A stretch of 64,000 nucleotides of DNA from Mesaphorura yosii (GCA_009869945.1 WIXG01000235.1:1-64000), one strand, 5' to 3'; numbered from the stretch's first letter, positions 27,183 to 41,470 are shown. Notes: generated by a model from the letters alone, not told the origin. Numbers and translations are program-made.

Positions 27183-30100
27183 ATGGAGAAAATGGATTTG
27201 ATTAGGTTCTGTAGTCTTATTTTATCCATTTGGATTGGATTCCTCGTTACAGGTAACAACAATCACGGAAACGCGCTTTGATTGCCGGCTTTTTGCACTT
27301 GAATGTGGTATTTCTCTTTCGGAGGATTCGAACGCAGAGACATTGAGCAATGCTACAATGTTCACTGTGGAAGCATTACTATAAACCTCGCGAATCGTCT
27401 CAAGCTGATTGTACACGCATTCCTAGCTTAAGCAATTGAACAGAGGCCAATTTATTGTCTTAATTTATTCCGAAACACGCATAGTAATCATAATCACTCG
27501 ACACGAGCGTTAATCACACGCTTGCAGATTAGAACTTTCCAGCGATAGCCTCGGTACACATTTCCTTTCTCTTTCGTATTCCTTCGCATTGTGCATCCAA
27601 GTTCCTAGCTTAAATCTTTGCTCTCCTTTCACCAACCTCCACACTTGCCTTGTATCAATAAAATCAGTGTAAAGCATGGAAATTTATTTCACTTGTGTAT
27701 CTGTACAGTAATAACGTGAAGGCCTTGCTCGGAAAACGAAGCAGATAGATGCATAAGCCGATGCCGCACTAGTCCAGGAGAGATAATAAATGCTTTAACT
27801 AGAGACTGGAGTAGTCGAAAATGCGCCACGCACTGAAGGCAGGCTGCTGCTCCAGCAGAGGTACAAGTTCCTGGTGCAACGGACTTCCTTGCAACCGTTT
27901 GAAAGTGGAAATTTTATTGCTATATTGCAGCTGCCGTATAGAGAGAATTTATTTCTATTCATATGTAAATCTAATATTTCATAACAACTAGTACGGAGAA
28001 AGTACGCGCCAGAGCTTAAGGAAAAAGTGTGGATAGATAGTTTTGTTATCTTAAATTGTAAGGTCGTAAAGATAAATTTTTTATATGCATCACTACAAAA
28101 ATTTTGCCCGTATAATTTCGCACTTCGTGTTCATGTTCGAGTAGGACGCTCGAGTAAGCTGCCTTGTGAAGTATATAAGCAAGTACAACAATAAAAAAGT
28201 ATTTTAAAATTCGTCAATTGCTTCTTGCTCTGTAAATTGCCCAACAAGCGAATGTTGACATTTTAACATTTTATTGGGTCACTCACACAGTTTCGACGAT
28301 ACGAAAACTGACAATGCGACTTTAGGCAGGAGAGAATTTTGCACGAGGATGGAAAATATTTTTGATCTCACGCGCGAGAGTCAGGGAACTGAGGCGGGTT
28401 GGCACCACGGTTTGCAAGGTTTGCAAAAATGGGATCATCCTGCGTATTATTCGCCCATTTAATGTATTTCTAACGAAAAGATGCAATGAAGATGAGAACA
28501 TGATCGTCACATTTCTGTAATCACAGCCCGCGTGTAACGGGTGAATGGAAGTTGGAAGTTACTCAAGAATTAAGAGAAATTAAGTAGAAAATACACATTG
28601 TGAGTATCCCAGGGAGAAGTCCCCCGGGTGATTTCTTCGCTTCTTACTCTCAAAATCCGCACTCTTTCAGTCTCCGTCCTTCTCTTGCTCTCGTTTTGCA
28701 GCTGTTTTCCCCATGATTTTTCCACAAACCCCATGTCATTGTAAGTTGAAATGTAAGACATCCCGAGTCAAACACGAGCGAAGAAAAACTTTAAAATTTG
28801 TCACTGCAAAACTTCTTTTGCCGTTAGATTGCCATCTTTTAGTGTAAAACTTTGCTCTGGTTCCTGTGGTTAATAAGTATTCGACGCTTGAACCCGGTAT
28901 TCGTTTCTACTTTTGTGCCCGACAGAAGTATTGTAAAAGCTGATGAGCCATAACTGGGAAATGCAGCGTGAATATAATATTCTCGTAATGGAAACGCGCG
29001 CCGAACATGCTAAAGCCTTTTAAAATGAGATTCATGCGGGAGGAAACTTCATGCTGGAAAATCTTACGTTATGACTTTTCTTTTGGAGTGAACGATGCAA
29101 CGCAGCGTGCAAAAGTGAGAAAGCCCACGTGACTTATTTCGGAATCTTAGTTAAAGAGCTATGTAGTTCAGTATCACAACCTGAACACGTGAATGTGCAA
29201 CAAAAGGACGAGGAGGAAAGTCGAGTTCCCGTGTTTCTTCTCGTTTTGAACGCGCGAACGTAATTTGTAATCATATCAGGCACGAAAATGAAACGGAATG
29301 GACCCTTCCGTATATGTCGTGAAATTCATTATACTGGTGAACGTAGAGAAGGTGGTTAGCAAACGCTTACCTTTCCTGGAATATAACAAATCTTTATCAC
29401 ATTCTTAATTACAATATTCTTAATATTCACTTTTGTGACGTGGTCAGTCGATAGTGAAAAAAAGGTGGGAGTGAGCTTACACTTATGTTTAAAGCTCGAT
29501 TAAAGTAAAGGTAATAGATTTTAAAGGTTGAATTCTGTAAAAACTTCGTGGATAAAGGAGTAAATGCACTTTGTTGAACAAACGCATTCCATCCCATTAC
29601 TTACACTATTATTGCGAAAGGAAATGACTGCATTTAGGACTGCGACTTCACTTCCCATTGCGCTTGAATGTGTCGGAAGCTTTGCATAAAATTTCCATTT
29701 CGAAGCGTTAACTGCTTCTGCGTGTACTCGGTGCAGTGTGGCAAAAATTGGGATAGGAAATGATAATGGAATGTATGAATGATAATTTAAATAGATTACT
29801 CGTTAACATACGAAATCCTGTAAGGCCAGCTTGGGCGACGGAACATGAAACAAGATTCAGTTTCTCAATCCATGTTCCGCAGCAGCAATATTGTCTCAAA
29901 CGAAGAGCGAAGTCAGGAGCCCCATTTAAAAAATGAATCCACAGTGTTAATATGATAAGCCTAGCCTATTACTCGACTCGGCAGACGAGACCAGTCTTCC
30001 AAGTATCGCATTGCTGTCTTCCAATTTTTGTCTTGCCGCTTGCTCTTAATCCACTCATTCCAGCCTATTCGCATATTCATGCAAATTAAAGCGTGCCTAG

Positions 30101-33100
30101 ACATTTAGGCATTTATATTATAAGAGAGGCCATGAATGAGTAAACGCTTTCCCCAATTTTATTTGCATACACAAGCACATAAACACATTAAACGATTCCA
30201 AACCGAAACCTTTCCTTCCCCCGTCCCCGTTCGCTGGCACACTTTCATTATAAATTCAGTGCTCTAGGCATCTCAAATTACAGATGTAAAACATTTTCAT
30301 TAACGTATGCGGGGCTTGAACCAATTTTCTGCTGGTTATTAACCAAAAGTCGCTTGCTACATCAACGCAAAATGCGGAAGGCATTCCAAGTATACAATTT
30401 TGAATTTGGAGGTCACGAAACTCAACAGAACGAAACTTTTGGGCTTCTTTGAAAGTCATCGCCCGTCCTTGCAAACTTGAAACGACTAAACGCTGAAACT
30501 TCAGGAGAAGGTAAACAGGAGGCATTGTAAAAAAAAAGAAAGTCAAGGCACTCTGCTTTTCAAGCATAAAAGCACAATAATAAACAGATTTGGAAGTCGT
30601 CTCCAGTCAGTGATGAAAAGGAAGTGTGAAAGGAATGAGAGAGAAAGTTGTGGTAGAATTTTAACTGTGTGCTATACCACTGTCTCCAGTGTAAATGAAC
30701 ATTTGACTAATAATAAAACGAATGATTGCGTAAAAGTGTAAAAATGCACATAAAAAGAGGAACAAAGGAGAAATTAAAATTCCGAGAGAGAAAACCAAGA
30801 CTGCTGCGCTGCGGGAGGAAACGCAGTTGTGAAAGACGAGATGAGGCAGGCGAGGAGAACGATCTTTTATGGGTTCATGGTACGATGATGTTTTTAACAA
30901 CCCATCAGTTCTTTTTGTCTCGTGTCCCATGGAACGCGTTCAGATATTGTATTGCAGTCTAATCTTTCAGTCACCAACGCGCTTCGGCATCGGCGGTTGC
31001 AACACAACTCACAAGAGTCAAGTGTCTCTTTCTCTTCAGTTAAATACTGGTGAAGCTTACATTTGCTTCTGTTCTTGTTCCAGAAGATGCTTCGCAATCT
31101 ACTCCACTCCTGCTCCGGTTTCTATATTTCTGTCTTGTATTTAATTATATGCAGATCCCTTCTCAAGTCTTCTCACAACAGCAAATGCAAATGCAAATGT
31201 TTCGCCACAACGTGAAGTAAAAAATTTGCATGTGAAGCTTGGAAGCACTGCCAGCGCTGCAACCTTTTAGCGCACCGTAGACTCCAGCAGCCATGTCATA
31301 AAGTTAAGACTAAGGAAAATGAATTGCTCAAGTAATTCTTGGCCTGAAAAAGTTTTATTGGTGGTAAAAGCCGGGAGTTAGTGCCGCACGGCAATGACAT
31401 AACTCTGCAATTAATTTTTTCACCGTCATAATTTCATTTTGAGCATGTAAGAGCTGTTGATACTGAGCAGCGGCACTAGAATTTATTGCCGAGGAGTCAT
31501 AATCTCGAGCCTTGTACTTACTCTGTGTAAGAACCAGGAGTCAACGAGTCAGCCGCTTGGGCAGAATTTTTATACTTTTCAATTTAGAGGCAGCGCAGCC
31601 CAGTACTGCCAGCACCAAACAAATTAAATTGAAGTATTCGGGTTAATTGCACCACTAAACTTCAGTCTGCCCCGACATTGCAGAAAAAGAGTGCGTGGTA
31701 CTTCTGAAGATGACGATGTTTGATCTAAATTTAATTTAACGGCATTCTTTCTTTGACTGAAATAATACGCAATCCTCGGTTATAATTTCCTATTTTGCAT
31801 CGTGCATCATAATTTTCATGAGTGAAACTAAGGAATTATGTCAATAGTGCTTGAGCAAGATTTGCTTTAATCCCTCGCCTCTCTCTCAACCGAGTGGTTG
31901 TTATCAAAGTCAAATTTGGAATGTTTACATGTAATTATCGAAGCCGGCGAACGTCAACCTTCATTATTCAAAATTCCATTTCTAGGCCGGTATTGATATT
32001 GATTCAGGCCAAATGTTTAGTTGAATTTCTAATTAAAAATTCAGTTTTCGCTCGTCGACTAGAATTTATGTAGCAAGCAACCAAGCAAATAAGACTGACT
32101 CTGCTCCCGTGAGTATAATTAGGCATCAAAATATTGGGATCTGGCACACTTTCTCAATTTTCCAGGCTCAAGTCTTCCCAATTTCATTTGACCCATCAGG
32201 TCGGATAATTCCCACTTACATGACTATGACCCACATGAATGGTGACAAAAGTTTGCGAAAGTTGTCGGGAGCTTGACCCGTGCCCCAAATAAAGTTGTCC
32301 AAGTGCTATTACTCGCTGTAATTTGTGCTTGGTGCGTGGCATTGTGTGAACTGTACACTGTCCTGTCCAGTGAATTTTGCCGGACGAGATGACGAAGTCC
32401 TTTCCAATCGTCATAATGGTAATAATGGCAATGGCAAATGTGATAATAGAGAATAATTGAGATTGAAAGAAGAAAAGGAATGGACAATTAGACCGGCTCT
32501 CCAAGGGAATTCCTTTCTCAGTCGGACAGTAGACAGCAGTGTAGTTAAGACGTGGGCAGTCAGGCTCCAGTTCCAACATAAACATTGCAGCCTGCACTGA
32601 AATGCAGGCACGGAAAGAGAAAGAATAATAATAAAAGTGTAATAGAGAACGAATGGAGATATTATTACTGGACAAGAAGTGAAATGAAACTTGCAGAGAA
32701 AAGATGAAATGAAATGGTTCGATTCTTTTTCAAACACCCTTCCGTCGTCATATATTTGCCCTGGTAGTAAGTTACAAGTCTATTTGAGTTAAAATACTCC
32801 GAAAGTGTTGAAGGCAAATCGGTTTCCTTTCCTTTTCATCCCCGGCCTGTTTTGAGGTTTCATCTTACTCGTGTCTTGCCATTTCTGTTGCACTTTCCTT
32901 TCCGTTTTCTCTCAGCATTCGCAGTCTAGGATCTTTTTTCACTCTACTCGTGTTCTTCCTCTTTGCTCTCGGTGGAGTTTGCCGTCCAGCTCACTTTGCC
33001 TTTGCCATGTTTCAATAATATGAAGGCGCCTTTCTTGACCACTTCAATCTATTTTTCGCTCCCTCTTAACGTTGCGACGCGATGCGAACGATGCATACTC

Positions 33101-35161
33101 TTGTGCTGCTGCTACTTTCATACTCGAGAGTGAAAGTGTACGCTAACTTCGTTTTTCCGGTGCACTTAAGATACATATTGAAAATAAGAGGACAGGATGT
33201 CCAGTAGCAGAATGTGAGGCTTAAAGCACCACCATCACAATCGCGTATGCTGCGCCTCGGTCCGCCACCTTAGCAATTCTATTTCGTCCGTTCTTCGTGG
33301 ACGTGGACGCTGTACGCGTTGAATTCCTGTCCTTTCGCTGTACCCTGCTCTGTCTGGCTCCATGGTCCAACGACAGCGACGACGAGCAGCCACTTGAGTT
33401 TGCAATATGTTCCTTGCTCTTTGTGACTGGCGGCATTCCTGTGACCATAAATACGGGCATTACTTTCGTTTCAATTCTCCTTGCTACACCACTTACTCTC
33501 TTGTCACAGTTATTTCTATCCTCAATGGGCATTACTTCACTCAAAATATCACTTTAATTTTCTCCTGACGCCCCCCTATCCACCATACTGAGAAGGTTCA
33601 AGTCCCAACCATGATCCACGGCATTTCGCAACGGCACGACATGAGCGACAATGTCACTTTAAATTCTCTTCGACGAGAAAGAAACGAGTTCAATGTGACT
33701 TAACTAAACGTTGTCAATACACCTTTTCCCTGATCATTGTTTAAACAGTGCGCTCCATGATTCTTTCTACGCTTTTCACTGCCTTTGGTCTATTAGTCTA
33801 TTACCGACTAATTCATCTCGTGCAACAAACCTCACTTAATGATCATTTGATCTCAAATCTGTTTCTATTGCAGGAATGAATGGTCTCCGTGATATGGATG
33901 TTAACCTGGTTCTAAGCACCCCGATTAAGGAAGGAGATGACCTGAAAATGAAATGCTTATTCTCGCCACCTTCGAATACTTCTGTATCGTCAGTGAAATG
34001 GTAAGGTGAAATATGACTAGCCGAAGACTCTTGGAATTGAGCAGCAACTTTCTGCTGACCGAACTTGGAATTCCCTACATTGTCTTGTTTGAAGGTATAA
34101 GGGGAATCGTGAGATTTTTCGATACGAGCACAGACCACTTCCCAGAAAGCAAGTGTTTCCAATTGGCAATATTACGGTGGATGTAAGCGATTCGATTAGC
34201 AGATTCGCCTATTAACAAAATTATTTTGATTTGACGTACGCCTTTTTGTATTCAGGAGGGCAATTCAGATATGCAGACACTGAAGCTTAAAAATGTGCCA
34301 GCGTTTATGACAGGAGACATCAGCTGCGAAGTGACACTCGAGGATCCTTCAGCAAAAGTTGTTACCAAAAAGACAAAGCTCCTCGTCGTTGGTAAAATCA
34401 TTCCAAATCTTTCATTCAATTAGTAGTAATACAAATATCTTAGCTAACCAGCAACTAAATTTTAGTCCCACCCAAAGAAAAACCTCATTTGGATGTGTCA
34501 CTGATTAAATTCCACTACAATAATAATCTGCACCAAAAACTGCTTGCAAATTGTACATCAGCACCATCGAAACCAGCTGCAAATTTAACCTTCTACATGA
34601 ACGATTTACCGGTAAGCTGTTCACAGTTACAACAATTGCATTCCATAAGATTCCATGACGTCAATTTGAAAATGGCGTTTCAGATTTTGCACGATGCCCA
34701 AGGAGTCAGTCTTCGCACCTCCCTGCCAGAAACAACAACGATATTGGATTTTAATACAGTTAACGCCAACTTAAATAGTAATTACTTAGAAGTGCGAAGA
34801 ATAGAACTCGAGGTCCACTTGCAGGACCAGTTTGTGAACGGGAAGGTAAAGTTAAAGTGCGTCTCAGAATTATATAATGTCTACAACAGTTCTTCGGATG
34901 AATACGTTGGTGAACAAGTACGTCCAAAGCAGCAAGTTCAGAATTCACAATACACTCTGTACGGTAGGGGTCGAGGAAGTGCAGGAGGTGAGGGAAAAGC
35001 GGTTTTTGCACTTCTATCTGTGATTTTCTATTTCCGAATTCCGAATTATAATGAATGTAATTGCCCCTGATTTCACAGGAACTCTCAGCCCTTCGTGGAC
35101 AATTCTCAAATCAACCGTTGGAAAATTGGTGCTTTTACTGGTTATTTTGGGGCTTTGTTAA
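27183..35161 (+). CDS. Beaten-path (Beat) family two-Ig protein, copy 2, probably GPI-anchored
   Basis: Paralogue of the beat gene at 10.6-12.4 kb. Exons: 27183-27252, 33874-34000, 34095-34182, 34256-34391, 34466-34611, 34684-34987 and 35079-35161, about 317 residues. Exon 1 (MEKMDLIRFCSLILSIWIGF...) reads as a signal peptide and ends in phase 1, exactly as needed. It is 6.6 kb from exon 2, so its assignment is the least certain part. The first Ig domain has LKMKCLF, VSSVKWYKGNREIFRYE and ISCEVTLEDPSA. The second has LLANCTSAPSKP and VKLKCVSELY. The protein ends in GKLVLLLVILGLC with no basic tail, typical of a GPI-anchor signal. The intron between 34611 and 34684 is a multiple of three with no stop, so a form with 24 extra residues is possible. 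Intron positions and phases match copy 1. Confidence 0.85.
27253..33873 (+). other. large first intron of beat copy 2 (6.6 kb)
   Basis: Donor ACAG|GTAACA and acceptor TATTGCAG bracket this stretch if exon 1 is correctly assigned. No internal gene was recognised. It contains overlapping POU-type octamers at 31185-31198. An open frame of 159 codons on the minus strand (32196-32675) shows no family similarity. Long first introns often hold enhancers, but none can be demonstrated here. Confidence 0.5.
31185..31198. promoter_or_regulatory. two overlapping POU/octamer motifs
   Basis: ATGCAAAT occurs at 31185-31192 and 31191-31198, sharing two bases. ATGCAAAT is the classic octamer bound by POU-homeodomain factors. 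It lies in the long first intron of a neuronal beat gene. Function is inferred. Confidence 0.3.
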
Positions 35162-38100
35162 GTTGTTGCTCAACTTCATCCTGCATACATAACGAATTAC
35201 AGTCCGAATAGTGTCGTTTAAAATTGCAGTCAAATCAAACATCTAGTTGTTACCTAATTCGATTCTGGAGCCACGTTGGAGGTATGGTATTGATGAGCAC
35301 CGGACAGCGTGAAGCTGTACAAAACCTTTGATTTCCAACGACACTCAGCCATGATATTACGTGTATGAGACGCACTCAAGATTTAAGTGTAATAGCGACT
35401 CCTGTGTTACCTGTGTGTTTGATGTTTTTGCGAAATTATGAAACATTAAAATTGGAAAATTTATTGCAACATTATTGAGCAAAATTCTTTTATCTTTATT
35501 AATTCCTGGCGATGCTAGTCTAAAATCATGAAAAAGTCCCAGGTAGGAGGCCGTCATGGTGAAGGATACGCTTCGAAGGGTTTTATGGAGGCCGGGCCTG
35601 CCAAGCAATTAAGTACTTATGCTGGTGTTGATAGTTGATGCTGGTGATTGAATCTTTACTTTTTCATTCATTCCAAGTATGCACTTCAGCCAAAGTAGTG
35701 AGAGGAAAAGAGAAAGTTATTGTTTTAGATAGAGGAAAGATGCGAGGAGAGACTTTCACACAAACCGCCGCGCAGGTTGGGAACTTTGAGCCACACCGCG
35801 TAAGCTTCATCGAACACTACTTGAAATTTTTATTTCAAACCATCTCCATTCCATCGATGCACTGCCAGACTAATGGTAGAGAGTCAGTCCATTTACTCAT
35901 TATTACATTTAAGTCGTGGATCCACAGACCTGAGCAATGTTTACCCAAAACCAACAATCTTAAGTGGCTTCTTAATATGTTCCTTCGTCCCATCGTTCCA
36001 GTGCCTGAGCAAGAGCAGGGCGAAGATGATGAAATTAAAAGGTTCGCAAGTAAAACACAGAGCTCAGCTTAATGTTTCTCCTCACTTATTTTCTTTCATC
36101 TTTATTCCACGACATGAAATATGGATTCTGAAACCTTCTCATTCGCAGCTCCTCCATCGTCATCATTTTATTCTTTTCGCAGACTAAAATTTTCTTTTGA
36201 ACTCCCAACGCACTCAAACTCTCAAGTTTTTGAACCCTGTCCGGGTCGTGCGCCGGCTTTTGTGCGAAGAGCAAGACTAACGCAAAGCTCTTCGACGACC
36301 CGAGCGGAGGAATCGTTTCCTTTTAATTGAGAAACTAACTAACCATTCTCCGTCTTGACGGGCTCTGTGGAGAGTTCCAGGAAAGTGATATCTCGTCAAA
36401 TATTCCCTTTGTAGTACTCTTGGAATGCCCCTGCAAAGTGATAATATGCGAATCTTGCAAGCGCTGCTTTCTCGATTTACATTTCACGTGAAAATATTCT
36501 GAACGTACGAGCATATTCAAAGACCTTCTAACAGTTTCATCTGGAATGGAGAGCCCGTCGAATAAATCGTCACATTACATCTGCTATTATTCAATAACAA
36601 GGGAAAAACACACGTCATCAAAACCGTCATTCTCTATAATTAAATGACATTAATACAATCAACGGCATAACGCAAAGGTATACCACGCCCAGTTGTGCTA
36701 ATCAATTATTGAAGCGGCTGGTGTATGAAATCAATTAAACCTAGCTTCCCATTTTTGGGCTCAGAAGCACAGAAGTAGAGAAACTGATCACACTTCACTT
36801 TGATTGACACAGTCGAAGATAAGCTTCCAAACTTCAGTGGCACAGCGCGAAAACTGAGCTGCAGAAGCAAAGGTCATACGGGTTGGCCGCTCGAACTCGA
36901 ACCAGAAATTCACCACTTTGATTCAAGATGGTAGAGATTTTGGGATGCTGCTTCTTTGGCTGCTCTACTTAATAATTTACCAAAGTGAACTTCATTTGAA
37001 ATGCACTTGAGACTACCTCAATAAGTGGCTCGACATTAAGTAAGACTGACAAGCAGATGGTGAACTGAATTGGTGCGTCCAGCATAATTCAGGTTAAACC
37101 AGTTGGGGCGCTTTGACTTCACATCCTCAAACACAGCTTCGTTAAATCTAGTGCCTTATATGAGGTGGGCCAGTTTTTATGGGATGGAAAATTCTCGGGA
37201 AAAACATACAACCAAAGTTTTTCTTTCAGCCTTTTCAAGGTTGTGGTCATTCGCCGTCGTGAATGCTCGCTAACTATTCGCTACTGATCTCATGAAGTCG
37301 TGGAGGTCAAGACATTGGCCATGCCAAAGCCTGAAGGAGTTCCATTTTTGATGCGGCTAAGTTTTTGTGGGGACAAAATAAAAGGACAGAAATGATTACT
37401 CAACGTCGAGCTTCCGAACCACAGTCTTCTTGCTGTCCTCTCCTTGGAGAAGCGTGGCTCTTCAAATTCAAGTGACCATGAAACCGCAACCGCAATGCCG
37501 AGTCTAAGAGCAGTAACTCAATACAAATGCAATTGTGTGCTTTGTCATCCAAGGGTTTCTGGTCAGTCCGCGACGCTGTCGGTCATTGCATTCGTGTGTT
37601 TTGTGTGGACAAGCTTTCACTCTTTAATATTTGCTTACTCTTTTCTTTTTCCTTTCTGTTTACAAGCTGTCGGTGCCCTAAAATAAATCCATCATGTACT
37701 TTTCGATGTTACGACGAAATAGAACAGCGGCAGAGGCTTCTACGTCGCGTCCTCTTCCATCCACTTTGCTCGGCCACTCGTCCTTCCTCGCCACCGCTTT
37801 TACTATTGTTTGTATTGTATAAACAAACTCGACACAAAATTTTATGGTTATTCAAGCAGAAAATATGCTCGAGCCTCGAATATTATTATGAGAATAAGTG
37901 CAGAATCCATACAAATATGAACTCTTGAATCCCGTATTCACATTCAGTAAAGTGCATTTTGGCCAGAACTCGCGCAGTACGCACATCGAAGGCGAGGATC
38001 AAATCAATCATCGGTACGTTTGGCTAATCTTCATTATTCCCTTGTTACGTCATCTCTTCGATAATTTACATGCGGGTCATGAATGCTCAACGCCCCGGGC

Positions 38101-41100
38101 ATTCGGTTGACAACTCGCTAATTTCTATGAATTTTGCAAAATAAACAACGTAATTAAGGTAATGAAAGTATACACACTTCGCCCCAGTAGTAGTTAATTG
38201 CCCATTAATTCCGAAGTACATTTTCAATTTATGCATTGGCAATGTCGATGAAGGTTCTTTTGCGGTACGCGACATGGAACAAGTAGAGAACAGTAAATTA
38301 CAATAGAAGATTAATATATTATATATTATTACTGTGCTTGTGTCATTTAATTATTCCAGCGTGATGTGTACCATGGAATATGGAAAATGAGGCTCGGAGA
38401 CACGGCAGGGTTAATGTATTGTGGACACGTTAGCCGTTAGCAGCTCAGCAGTTGCAAGCAACGCGTGAAATGTTCTTCTAGCGTAGAGGGATGAAATGGG
38501 TTTAATACCCGCATATTTCAATTTGCACTGCACGAGTTCATGTCATCAGTCTCTTGTTGCTTCGTGCTCCCAGTCAAACATTGTCAATTTCGCCTTTAAG
38601 CAGGAAGCAACTAATTATTTATCTTTCCATTTCATTTCACATACCCGCTCCGTGTTCACGGGAATTTTGTATCGTACGCGACACAAGAGGACACATTTAG
38701 GAAATGAACAATGACGATGAACCGTTGCGTTTGGTGCCTCAGTCTGAGCCTAATACACAGACGTGAACGCAGACGGGCATAAACTTTTATTTTACATGGC
38801 CAGGCTGTAACTCACGACAGACGAATTAGAATTAGAATTCCAGAGTCGTCGTAGACCAGACTACCAGCGGCCGCATACTTTTCAACGGGCTGCGGCTCGG
38901 GCTTCTCGTGATACGAAATAATCCCTCAGTTGATATGTGTCTGTCACTCACTCGTAAATCTGCAAAGGGACATTTTCAATTGGGATAGTGTTTCTGTTTT
39001 CACGTCACCACCGGATATTAGAAAATTTAGCCTGACACTGCATTTCAGCTCGTGATATTCGGCCAGGTCAAACAGTGTACTAATTTTGATTCAAAATTAC
39101 TGCGTAGGCTAGGTTCCTTATTGAGAGAAACAACGAGTACGCTTGGAGAAAGCAAGATGTAGACCATGCCAGACTTCCCCACAGATTGGCGGCTGACTCC
39201 TTGCTATGTTGCCCTGTAACAAAGCGAGTTCTTGACACATTCTGTCTTCGCTCGGGGACTCGTGTCTAGTAAATTGAGATGAATTTTCACAAGTGCCTTC
39301 CGTATGAGATACTCCGTCAGCAGCATTTTTGTTGTTTGTGCCTCTGCTTCGCTTGCGCGTACTGTACTCAAATTTCCCAGATACATAAAAATGTAATTGT
39401 GTAAAGGCTAAGAACGCTATGCACAAGTGAATGTGTGAATGTTCATGTTAGTCAGTCCGACAAGTCGCAAGTCCTGGAAATCGAGCCCGAGTACAAGTTT
39501 ATGGCTTGTAATTCTAGCTTCAGCTTGTTCACTTTCGGTCGCCCGTCGCCGTTGTTTCTTCAGCTTCTCAAAAGATACTTTATTATGGGCAATTGCAGCC
39601 CTCATCCTCGTATGGGAAGAATACTCTCCAGATTTTCCTCCATCCCGAACACATTTGTGTAATGATAATAATATGAATTGGGGAAGAAACGAGAGCAAAC
39701 ACGGCTAGCAACTAGAAAAGAAGGAGCAATTCAAGAAGACGGAGGAAGACGCGCACGAGATTGTGTTATAATGCACATAATGGGCGAAAGTGCAGCCTTC
39801 GCTCCTGATACGCATCCGAGCCATGTTGACGCGGATATTGTTATAAAATATATTAAGTATTAATGTCGAAAGATACGTAGGACATAAATAAGATGCGGGG
39901 GCGGCAGGCCGGGACTTCACTACAGGAAGCTCTGAGAAGTTTCATTACTTTTGTCAAGGCCCTGAACCAGTTGGTCGTGAATTATTTCCGCATGTGTTTT
40001 TGAAAACTGACCAGGCCATTGTAATTCAATAATCGGACGGAAATGCCGCGGCAGGGCAATAATGAATTTCCACGTTAAGTGCAGCGTGGAGTCCGCGAAG
40101 ATAGCATGCTGCAGAAATCTTCGGAAATAATACAAAGTTGTCTTGAAGTTTGACTTTGAAGGTTCGCCGGTTTCACATTCTGCCACTGACCGAGAACCAA
40201 ACCAAGACAGCAACCTAATGACCACTTTCGGAAACGCACACAGGCCTGAACTTTTGTCGCCTTAACGTGAACATGCAACACGCAGTGCACAAATTGAGTT
40301 ACATAAATTCTCAAATCGAGAGGTATGCAGTCGTTTATGCAAAAGGTGAATGACTCGGTAGCACATTCAGTGCGATAAATGAATATTTGAAAATGTCAAA
40401 CTTTTACATGGCCGCATGCCTGCGGAAACAGTGAAGAGTATCGATGGGTGATTTAGCCTTTTATGCTTGGCAAATCAAACTAAATTGAACGCCACATATC
40501 CGATTTAGCGACGGCAGGAGTACCGAAATGTGTTGGCTCGGTTTCGAAGCACTGGTCGACATGAGTGACACGAATAACATGACCGAATGATAATGACCCG
40601 TGGACATAGACCCACATCGCCCGTTCCGTATCGTGTCGCAATCTCAGTCCAAGTGCGTAATATAATGCGTAGTGCGTAATGTTGGGAAAGGAGGGAGAGC
40701 TGCTGCAGCAGAGCCATTTAGAAAATCACTTTCACTATTGCTGGAAAGATAAAGTCACAATTTTTCTGTTTCCCTCTTTCCAAAAACGAGAAATGTTTTC
40801 TCTTTGAGAGCAGTGCGACTGTGACTGTGACTCCGGCTCTGTCGCATGTAGACAAGCGAAAGAAAAGAAAGGAAGAATAAATCACAAAGAATTCGAATGT
40901 CCCTTGTGTACTGTATAACGAGAGAGCGCTGGAAGAAGAAACAACTCTATTTGAATTAAGACGTTTTGTGGAATGAAGTTTTTCTCTTTGGCAGTGCTTG
41001 AATTCTCAAGACTCGAGTCGCGACTCGCTTGCTTGAGAAATCATGGGATAATAATATAATAGTAATAATAATGAAAATCATCATCTTCATCTTTTTACAA

Positions 41101-41464
41101 TCTTTGTATGTACACGCCATGCAAGCAGTGTAGTTTTTGTTTGCGAAGAATGTACAACAATAATATATAATCGGGTTAAATAAATTCCATGAGTTATAAT
41201 ATGTAATGTTACGCATTAAGATCGCCGCGCATTCAACTTGAAGCATTTCATGAAATTCATAAAGCACTTTCAGATAGCGCTTCTGTGGCGTGGGATTCGT
41301 GGGATGAAAAAGCATCATGACATGACAGTATGAGGCTTGGATGTGAGACCTGCACTGCAGATATTCCGGAAGACAATTCACTCACGCACTGACTCAAAAT
41401 GAACTCAAGCGTCAAGTGTTGAGTTTCTCAGATAAGCAACTTCAACTTGATCAATCCTGTCAAC
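35162..41464. other. intergenic DNA between beat copy 2 and the GST gene
   Basis: No exon with recognisable similarity was found. The longest frame, 35635-36072 (+, 145 codons), has an ordinary composition, no signal peptide or motif, and no partner exons that could be joined with confidence. The transcription units on either side converge here, beat (+) and GST (-), so both 3' UTRs end in this region. Confidence 0.45.
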
Positions 41465-41470
41465 TTTATT
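41465..41470 (-). terminator. candidate polyadenylation signal of the GST gene
   Basis: TTTATT on the plus strand is AATAAA on the coding strand, about 45 bases after the GST stop codon at 41516. The spacing is typical. Confidence 0.5.

Noticed and set aside
32196-32675. 159-codon minus-strand frame inside the beat intron
   Set aside because: Low-complexity Phe/Ser/Ile-rich composition, no recognisable domain, and several other frames open in the same place.
33591-33615. GGTTCAAGTCCC, resembling a tRNA T-loop
   Set aside because: The flanking bases cannot pair into a T stem and no anticodon or D arm fits around it.
35635-36072. 145-codon frame downstream of beat copy 2
   Set aside because: No signal peptide, domain or conserved motif, and no exon partner with agreeing phase.
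37444-37928. Hydrophobic frames that resemble membrane segments
   Set aside because: Their first codons are not ATG, and pyrimidine-rich DNA naturally translates to Phe/Leu/Ser runs; no adjoining exon was found.
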